Positions 12,600 to 64,000 of a stretch of 64,000 nucleotides of DNA are shown here, piece after piece. The position numbers and the translations under genes are program-made. Numbering within the stretch: position 1 is the stretch's first letter; each line of letters opens with the position of its first letter. The DNA is taken from assembly GCA_963514095.1 (NCBI GenBank), contig OY741267.1, positions 29,451,356 through 29,515,355 of the forward strand, written 5' to 3'. Under the pieces are notes generated by a model. It saw only the letters and a list, made by a program, of their open reading frames with translations. It searched no databases and was not told where the DNA came from. This DNA is from Eutrigla gurnardus (lineage: Eukaryota; Chordata; Actinopteri; Perciformes; Triglidae).

Positions 12600-13043
12600 G
12601 AGGCGAGCAGTAACGTAGTACAAATACTTCCTTACTGTACTTTAGTAGAATGTTCAGGTATCTGTACTTTATGTGTATTTATTATAACAAATATCTGTAC
12701 TTTCTACTTCTTAAATTTTCAAAACTTTGAAATTCTCATTACTTTAGTTTTAATGCATTTGAGGGGAATTAATATAACTATTATTAATAATTATTATTAC
12801 TATGTTTTTTCCTTATTAATATGATGTGAGATTCAGTTTACCTAGGGAAAAAAATAAATGTCTTTCATAGGATACTTTATACTTGAGTACATTTTGTGAT
12901 ACTTTTTACTTTCTATGTTGAGTACATTTCAGAGTCATTTTTCACTTTTACTTGAGTCAGGAAGTTGAATCAGTACTTTTACTTTTACCAGAGTCTCTTT
13001 AAACACAAGTATCTACAGTACTTGTACTTCTGCTCAGCTCTTT
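12600..13043 (+). repeat. 'AGTACTTTTACTT' type non-autonomous repeat, copy 1
   Basis: The stretch is packed with variants of TACTTTAGTAGAATGTTCAG, GTACATTT and CAAGTATCTACAGTACTTG. The same wording occurs at 48372-48650, and a fragment occurs near 28800-28885. This is a dispersed fish element whose ends read roughly GCAGTAACGTAGTACAAATA and TACTTCTGCTC. Superfamily is uncertain; hAT-like elements with this wording are common in percomorphs. Confidence 0.7.
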
Positions 13044-14277
13044 GCCAACAACCTCAAGGCCGAGGAAGAAAAACAAAACGTGCAGCACTTTCAATACAAA
13101 GCTGAGCAAAGAACAATTTCCCTTTGTGGTTTCCAGTGTAGAAGGCGTGTCTGCAGGTGAAACACAAGCCAAGTTTGCAAGCCAACTATCACACGACTGA
13201 GCGGTTTCAAATTGGCTCGAGGACAAAATCTTTAAAGATTGACATCTGGCCAAACATCTGGGCAGCGAATGCAGGAGAAACAAATCCAGTTGTGTGTATT
13301 TACCACAGGATTTGAATGCTGCAGACAAATAATTACTGATGTAAAAATGCTCTGATGAAGAAACACACATTCACGTTCTCCTACTCCCTCTAAAGGAGGT
13401 TTTCCTAAAAAAGCTCACACGGTGTCAAGATAAATCTCCCGAGTCCTTAAAGAAAACGTTGCGTTACAGTTTCATTCCCACAAGCTGACGACAATTCATG
13501 TTTACTTGAGTCCATTGTTGTTAAAAGCTCAATCCCATTCCCACCCGCGACCGCTCATTGTGATCTTTGCCGGAGGAAAGTCAGTGTCCAAGGTTTTCAA
13601 GCTGTTTCCTTCACTGGCACGTGTGTGTGTGTGTGTGTGTGTATGTGGTGTCAGCACCGCTACCCATAATGCACTGTGGGGAAAGGGAACACCCATTTTA
13701 GAGTTTACCTGTCGGAAGCCAGAGACAGAAAGTAGCTGAGGAGAAGGAACAAAAAGGGAAAAGCAGAAGAGAAGCAGAGTTTTTCCTCTTTAACTGCGAG
13801 CCGGCTGTTTTTGTTTTCAGCCAGAGTGGATTTTATAGATACTTTGGATACTTTTGAAGCCACTCCACAGTTTGTTTCCCTGCCTCTTGGCGTTACAAAG
13901 GTGTGAGTCAGAGCAGGGGGAGGAGCTGCAGGGTTCTCCATGTATGGACTCTGTTCATATGGTAAATAGAGGGTCACATGGGGCAATGGTCTTGGAGCAG
14001 TGGGGGTGAAAAGGGAGGGAAAGGAAGAAGGACAGAGTGAGTGTGAAGAGATCCATACTGCCGGACTTTGGCCTCACGAGCAGGAGGCGACACTTTGACG
14101 CTGACTCTAGAGGACACCGGATCCACACAACAGAGGAATGAAACCAGAGATTCCGAGGCATGTTGAGGTCAAACTGAAGCTCTGACTTCCTCACCTGGTT
14201 TGACTTTGGATGTTTTTCTTTCTCTTCCCTGCTGGGGGTGGGGGGGCTTGAAACTTACAGCTGGTTCTGTCCTTGAT
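13044..14277. other. sequence upstream of slc12a7, no separate gene
   Basis: It contains a (GT)n run at 13620-13642 and purine-rich sequence at 13730-14060 that may include promoter and 5' UTR. No TATA box at a convincing distance was seen. The reading frames are short and unremarkable. Confidence 0.4.
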
Positions 14278-14285
14278 TGACGTCA
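14278..14285. promoter_or_regulatory. perfect CRE palindrome TGACGTCA near the slc12a7 start
   Basis: The octamer lies 29 bases before the slc12a7 ATG. If transcription starts nearby, this would be a core-promoter CREB/ATF site. If a 5' UTR intron ends at the TTACAG just before 14261, it would instead be transcribed leader. Confidence 0.45.
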
Positions 14286-14314
14286 CTGGACTTCCAGACG
14301 GTTGAAGAGCCAAG

Positions 14315-35739
<21,425 letters not shown>

Positions 35740-37530
35740 CGCCAGGAGGTTCCTCTTTGTTTGGAAGGGCACCGTTGTTGGAGAGTAGGATCCCAGAGGG
35801 TGAGACGGGTAGAGGGGTCATGGACAAGGACTCTCCCTCAGGACCGCGGCCTCTGGGACGGACAGGGGAGTCTACCTGCAGTGCAGCCTGAGCCCGGTGC
35901 TTCGTCTGGGGTCACAGCGGGCTCTCTGCACCCCCTCCTCCTGGAGCTCCTCAACTCCACATCTACAGTTTTCATTTCAATTGAACACGTTCTGTTGCTT
36001 CGCCGGAGGGAAGAAGGCAAAGAAACAACAACTCTTGTTGTCATTTTCAGCCGATGACGGTTGCTAGGCAACTGATTTCAACGAAGGATGCTAACCGGGT
36101 GCCTTTATATATTCTGGTGCCGTTTGATGAGTCGTTTCATTGAAAACAAACACTGTTTTTGAAATCATGGAATGAGTTGAACGTGTTTTTAATCGGTTTT
36201 ATTATACAGAATATGGTGGTTGCTTCATGTCACTGTATCAGGAGTTAAAGCCAAAGCCCTTTGATTACTATCGGGACAGTTTAAGGGCAAACGATTGTAA
36301 TCTATAAATTGTCTTGAACGTTGCTTATCAACTGTTTGTCACAGAAAACGCTGGTGGGCAAAAACAAAAACAAAAAGGAAGAGATAGTGAAAATGAGGAA
36401 ATGTAACTTTTGTGATTTTAGCATTTTAGTGCATTTTAGTTGAGTTAATGTATGATTGTGTGAGTTCATAACAAGCAAGTGTGCATTGATGAGGAAAGTT
36501 GAGCAATGTGGAGGTGGGAAGATGTGCGAGTCTTAATGTGAGTCGAGTAGTTTGTTTCTGTGTGAGGAGAAATGACTGTTTCTTAACTGGTTTAATGTGC
36601 TGGAATATAAACTGTAAACAAGCTGAATGTAGAGAGATTTTCCTCTCACTGTGATCTTGGAGATCTTGAAGGTGAAAGTGCCGTGTCACGCACAGACGGA
36701 TGTTTCTGAGTTTTTTGGCCAAAATCCAGGGATGATTATACTCCGACGTTCACGTCTATCAACGCTTCAGCGACCGTTTAAATCTGTTCACTCACGGTGA
36801 AAGTGTTTGTTCCGACATGGATGGAAAACTCCCATAACATGACTTGAAACATGCAGACAAAAGGCAGGAAGTCCGTAGACAAAGGAAATGAAGCTGAACG
36901 ACTCGTGAGATCACTGTGATTTCTCTGATTGCCCTCGTCTTGGCTTTTAAACATTCATCCTATTCAGTAAATGAAACATAATGCATTGCATTGTCGTCCT
37001 TTTGTGGATTTCCCTATTTGTAGCTTAAACCAGAAGGTGGTTCTGTCTGACCCAGATGAGAGCCGAGCTGGATCGTTCTCATCTCTTACATAACGCGGAC
37101 CCAGGCTCAGTTTCCAAAAATCAATTTCATCCTCAAATCATCATTGTCTCTGGGCACACAAAAGAACAAAGGACAATCTTGGAGCTGCATTAAGAAGCTT
37201 TGGGGGAAACTTGGCGTTGGATAAATGGCTTCCTGTTAGAGCGGTTAGCTGGGTCAGCACGCACAGAACAACGGCGACGACCTCGGTCTGACGCTCAGAT
37301 CGCTGTACGGTGGCCAGGATCCACATAACAAATAAAAAGGACAATTAACACAAGTATCACCACACAAAACAATTTACAGAGCTCGTGAAGAAACAAGAAA
37401 ACATGACGGGTTCACATTTTACTAACATGGGAAGATTTGCATACATATACATTTGAGGTTATGACAGCACAGGCCTCAACATTTTAATTGCTTATTTATA
37501 TAAAAATAAATAAAGATAACTATAAGACCT
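35740..37530 (+). other. slc12a7: probable slc12a7 3' UTR
   Basis: After the stop codon there is no exon-like sequence until two overlapping AATAAA hexamers at 37505-37514. A T/G-rich stretch (TGTTCTGTCTTCATGCGTG) follows, as expected downstream of cleavage. The nearly 1.8 kb 3' UTR is inferred; earlier non-canonical signals are possible. Confidence 0.5.
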
Positions 37531-39457
37531 GCCATGTTCTGTCTTCATGCGTGAGTTGCTGTGGGATTGGAGGACAACAAGTACAAAATATTATAGCTGC
37601 ACATTGATTTCATATCACGATTATTCTGGCCTAATTGATTGTGATTCACATAATTATCCCCATAATCATAAAAATGTGCTTAAAAGTCTTAAAATGACAC
37701 TAAAACATAATCACTTTACATTTTTTTAAGTAACACATGTCATTTGTATCTAGACTAGGAATCAGGATATGTTTGCTCTACATAATTTACTTAACTGACC
37801 TAACTAAGACATGTTTAATGGCTTTAGATCAGACCATTTTAGAAGCAAAGTGGTATCTACCAATTAAACTAGCAGTATAGATATATAAAAGCTTAGCAAT
37901 TAACTGAAAACAAACTAATATGCTCAAAAGAAATAAACCAAAACCTACCAGAATTAGACATCTCTACCCCACCCACCACCCCCACGAGGTGGAGGGCACT
38001 TGGTACATTCTGATTGGCCACTTCCTGTATTTATAAGCTGTGCTTTAGGCAGGGAAGCTTTTGCCAGTTCCAAACAAGATGATGGTCCAGCAGCAACAAC
38101 AACCAGCAGCAGCAGAACACTGAACACTGGTAACTAAAATAAATATCAGAGTGAGAAACTAAAGAGACGGAAATAAAGCTAATTTAATAAAGGTTAATGT
38201 GCAGCCAGCAATACTAGACAAACAATGACATAAGTTGCATTAAACCCCAGCAACAGCAATTTTGTTTGTGCATCAGCTGTTATTTACCATGTTAGCTGGC
38301 TGGTCCACTTTTGTCCAGAGTAATATCTTAACAGTGTCTCTTGAATGGATTGCTGAGATTTGATGCCAACATTCATGGTCCCCAGAGGAGGAATCCTACT
38401 GACTTTGGTGCTGAGTTGACGTCTGGCGCCATGCTGATATTGATATTGATATTGATTGACCGGACTTGTAATGACGAGTGGTTTACTGAACATCCGATAT
38501 GAACTGTTTAGTAGAGGAAATGGATAAATGTCCCCCCCAGGATGAATTGTGACCCCCCTGACCTTTCATACATGGTGAACATGGTATAAAACCTCGGCTG
38601 TGGTTTATATTTAATGGGAGCAGAGCATCACAACAGACGGTCACAAATAATTTTGAATTTATTTACAGTGTTGTAAATGTGGAGGCGTGGCCTTTCAAAA
38701 TAAAAGCCTTAGATATAAACATGGCATCACTGCTAAAGAAAGGGAGGGCACCTTTATTTCCCTGCGAGCTATTATCATTCCAGCATGTGCTAATGGTGGG
38801 GTGTTAACATCACAACGTGGGTAATTTCACCGAGACCCCCTCTGATCTTGCTGACCCCTGAAGAAGCTTTGTCTCCGCTGGCTTGGGACAGAAGTCCATC
38901 TCTAAGTGGACCAGTTGTCTCTGTGTGTGTGAAATGTAAAATGACATAATGGCTGTTTTGGGATCAGTAATGTGGCTTCAGGGTGTGACTTCTAATGGTC
39001 TGAAAATATTTTCTTTCTTCTGACTGATTAAAGCACTGAAAACACAGAGAACAACAATTGGTGACTCATGAACTCCACGTCTGAGTCGAATGACCGATTT
39101 GGAGCAAAATGTTTTTCTGTTTTTTCTTTTCTTTTTTTTGTAACGCATGAATGATCTCTTTTGAAATTCTGAATTCCTTTTTCAGTTTCGGAAACCAAAT
39201 GATTACAGTCGGCTGGAGGCAACACATTGGCTGTTCAGAGGAGCGCTGTGTTTCGCTCACAGGGGTCAGAAACAGAGTTTACATCTAATGGAAGCAACAA
39301 GCAACAGATTCTGAGACTGAGCTGTTGATTGTTTGTCAGCTGGCAGGAAGTGTAGAGAATTTTCAGCCACCATCAGTCTTCTGCTTTTGAACAGGGCATT
39401 TAAATGAATCCTGAAATGTCTTCTTTTTTTTTTATGTGGAGAAAAGATTAAAACGAT
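37531..39457. other. intergenic DNA between slc12a7 and col15a1, no gene seen
   Basis: AT-rich sequence holds repeat-like fragments near 37590-37690. A promoter-like patch lies at 38030-38110: TATTTATAAG, then an ATG followed by Gln-rich codons that stop within 15 codons. Nothing here can be supported as a gene. Confidence 0.45.
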
Positions 39458-39871
39458 GGTCTCAATCTCTAATTTCAAGTCTTCTTCAATCCAACATGAT
39501 GTTAATTTAGTAAATTATGGGCCATTAAGAGTCAAACAGACCAGAAAGCAGGGGATGATTTAGGGGGCGGGGCTAACTGGTGATTGACAGGTCAGTACCA
39601 CGCTACAAAAGCAGTTAGCTACTAAGATGACTTCATCACTTAGCTGTAAAGTTGACCTTGAATCTTGAAGCTGTGTGAACGGTTTCACACCAGAATCCAG
39701 ATGGATCCATATCCAGTAAGATTTCCTCTCTTGTGTTCGTCAGATCCACCCGTCGCTCCTCCACAGTCCAAATATGGTCACTTCCTTCACTGGTTGCAAA
39801 AATTCTCATATGGCGACGGCCAACAACCGTATAGTCCAGAAACCAATGTGTGATGTCACCATGACTTCTGT
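39458..39871 (+). repeat. dispersed repeat family R, copy near col15a1 5' side
   Basis: It lacks the CTCF-like 5' block but keeps TCAATCTCTAATTTCAAGTC, CAGACCAGAAAGCAGGGGAT, CTTAGCTGTAAAGTTGACCT, CAGATCCACCCGTCGCTCCT and a 3' end with ATGTGTGATGTCACCATGAC. It is in the same orientation as all other copies. Confidence 0.8.
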
Positions 39872-40559
39872 GATTACCCATAATTCCATTCTGTGCAATG
39901 TACGGTTATTTTACGTTGTTTGCTGAACTCCAGGATCTGTATTCTTAGTGCGCTCCATCCAAGATATTGTAATTTTATTTGGTATTTTGGTCTGTCCTGC
40001 AAACAATGTAGATTTGTACCTCCTTTGTAGATTTATTGATATTTTACTATTTCAGTAAAATGTACTTAATTTGACGTACATATTCCCTAATAACTTTTAT
40101 TAAAATTACCAAAATAATTACCTGAAATCGTGGGAGTAGGTGGTATTATTCCGGCACAGCAGTAGGCCTACTGGTTGTTCTGGTTCTCGGGGCATATAAT
40201 GAAGCTGTCATCTGTAATTTCCTGTTTGCACCGTACCTAATGGGAATTTAGGGGCGACACACAGGCTTCATACATACACAGAAGGTGGGAAGTGGGCTGT
40301 CATTACGCCCAACAGCAAGATTTTAGGCCATCTTACAGGTTCATTTGGCAATGCTATTTGATGTGCACATGGATTTTAACTGTTGTGTTTTTGGATTTTG
40401 TAACATTAGTTAAACTTATCAAGACATAAAATCCTCTGTATCGAGTTGGACAAGCATTAACATAATTTAGAGACTCAAACGTGGATATATTTAATATAAA
40501 TTATAGCTGTAAATGTAAATATTATCATTATTATGATTAGTGAAAGGAACTTGACTCAA

Positions 40560-40836
40560 GCAGCAGGTTAGGAGAGAGGGTCCACTGAGTGAGTAAGGGG
40601 AGGGGGGGAGTTTTTTTTCCTTCAAGGGAGTCAGATTTCTGAATTCAGTGGGTCTGAGAGTCACTCAGCTCTGAACTGAGAGCGCCTTTGTACTGAGGGA
40701 GAGGGAGAGCAGCAGTGTGACTTCAGGTCTGCACACTGAGGCTGAGGGACCGCGGAGTTTGCCGGAATTCCATCACACACACTTCGCTTGGAGTTCACCT
40801 CCAAACCTGGATTTCTATTCCTTTTTACCTGTGAAA
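40560..40836 (+). promoter_or_regulatory. col15a1: candidate distal promoter (P1) and 5' UTR of col15a1
   Basis: A G-rich run (40598-40611) and a T run are followed by a leader-like, moderately GC-rich stretch (about 40630-40836) that leads into the ATG at 40837. No clear TATA box sits at a fixed distance. The start site is inferred. Confidence 0.45.
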
Positions 40837-63079
<22,243 letters not shown>

Positions 63080-63148
63080 GTAGGCTGGCTGGATGAAGGT
63101 GTTTACAGGTGTTTTCATGGGTTGGTCAAATGGAAACGTACTAGACAC

Positions 63149-63295
<147 letters not shown>

Positions 63296-63592
63296 TGCAC
63301 AACCCCCTTATCATCAGGACCCTAAAACAGCACTCCTCCGTGTGTGTGGTTATCCCTCTGTTCTGCTACCAACCCCAAACATCCCATAATCAACATTGAC
63401 TTTGAAGCTTCAAAGGAAAACTGCCCTTCAGACGCTGAATAACTGTTGCCAGATATGAAAGTCTTGGTAGATGCTTTCTTGTCTGGTCCGGAGATGTTCA
63501 TCGGCCACTTTGGCTACAAATAGCTAAATTAATTTTGTATTTTCAGTTTCACTTGAACAGTTTGTGCTCTTTAACTATGTGATGCAACACTA

Positions 63593-64000
63593 GGTGCGTT
63601 TCCATCAGCTGTTTAGATGCGCATCTAGATGTATCGCATCGGAAAATGATGATGGAAACGCCGTGATTCGCATTAAAATCCCCTGATTCGCACAAAATGA
63701 AATACGCTCGCTATGGCCGGGTTTTGGTTGATTCGAATGGGATGGAAACAGCTGTATGCGAATCAAGTGTGACGTAGCGCACTTTCACCCCGACTGCTTC
63801 CGGTGTTTGACATTTAAATAGAGACCTCAACCACGCCGAACTGTCGGGACTCTCACCGTCAGAGCTTGCTGAAAAGCCCTCGGACATCGGTCAAACACCG
63901 GCCCGCCCAGCCCCACGCGAGTCCACACAGGCGGACTCTCCGTCGAACGCGAAACGCCAAGACGCGCAGCACGCAAACCAGCCGGGAGACAGACAGCTGA
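63593..64000. mobile_element. probable left end of a DNA transposon, cut by the window edge
   Basis: GGTGCGTTTCCATCAGC begins an abruptly CpG-rich stretch containing repeated words (GATTCGCA, GATGGAAACG, GATGGAAACAGC). It then has TTTAAATAGAGACC, a TATA-like element, and a GC-rich leader-like run to the end. The border and wording resemble PIF/Harbinger-like fish elements. The right end is outside the window, so this remains tentative. Confidence 0.45.

Noticed and set aside
38030..38110. Small gene starting with ATG ATG and Gln-rich codons after TATTTATAAG
   Set aside because: The frame stops after about 15 codons and no convincing downstream exon was found.

Overview
The window is nuclear DNA of a ray-finned fish, most likely a percomorph. 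Small exons are separated by short GT-AG introns. There are many long (GT)n/(CA)n microsatellites and many short non-autonomous DNA transposons and dispersed repeats of kinds familiar from percomorph genomes. No bacterial, organellar or viral genes were seen.

Three protein genes lie head to tail on the plus strand. (1) Positions 1-3159 hold the 3' part of crispld1, the LCCL-domain half of a secreted CAP/LCCL protein; a probable 3' UTR runs to about 3260 or 4310. (2) Positions 14315-35739 hold a complete K-Cl cotransporter gene that best fits slc12a7 (KCC4). Its 27 coding exons keep phase throughout and give 1117 residues; a probable 3' UTR runs to about 37.5 kb. (3) From about 40.6 kb to beyond 63.1 kb lies the 5' part of col15a1, covering the signal peptide, the N-terminal region and the thrombospondin-N/laminin-G-like domain. 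The collagenous region and endostatin-like end lie outside the window.

The most interesting content is alternative gene architecture that can be read from splice phase. col15a1 appears to have two first-exon systems. One is a distal two-exon signal peptide (40837-41141). The other is a proximal exon (54969-55326) with its own signal peptide and a Trp-rich then Ser/Thr/Pro-rich extension. Both end in phase 1 and fit the same acceptor at 58722, the layout known for the paralogue COL18A1. slc12a7 has a candidate alternative first coding exon inside intron 3 (22786-22890). It also has a phase-0 cassette exon (33278-33373) carrying a module like the KCC2 Ser940 region, and a 15-nt microexon (34429-34443). 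Skipping either of the last two restores the form I recall for mammalian KCC4.

The about 10 kb between crispld1 and slc12a7 has no gene I can support. It contains a CpG-rich, orphan promoter-like stretch with a TCTCGCGAGA palindrome near 6.26 kb. The rest of the non-coding DNA holds a dispersed repeat family with a CTCF-like core motif, four DNA transposons with visible ends plus one cut by the window edge, a 14-bp-unit minisatellite and numerous microsatellites. All identifications rest on reading the sequence and on remembered family features; no database search was possible.
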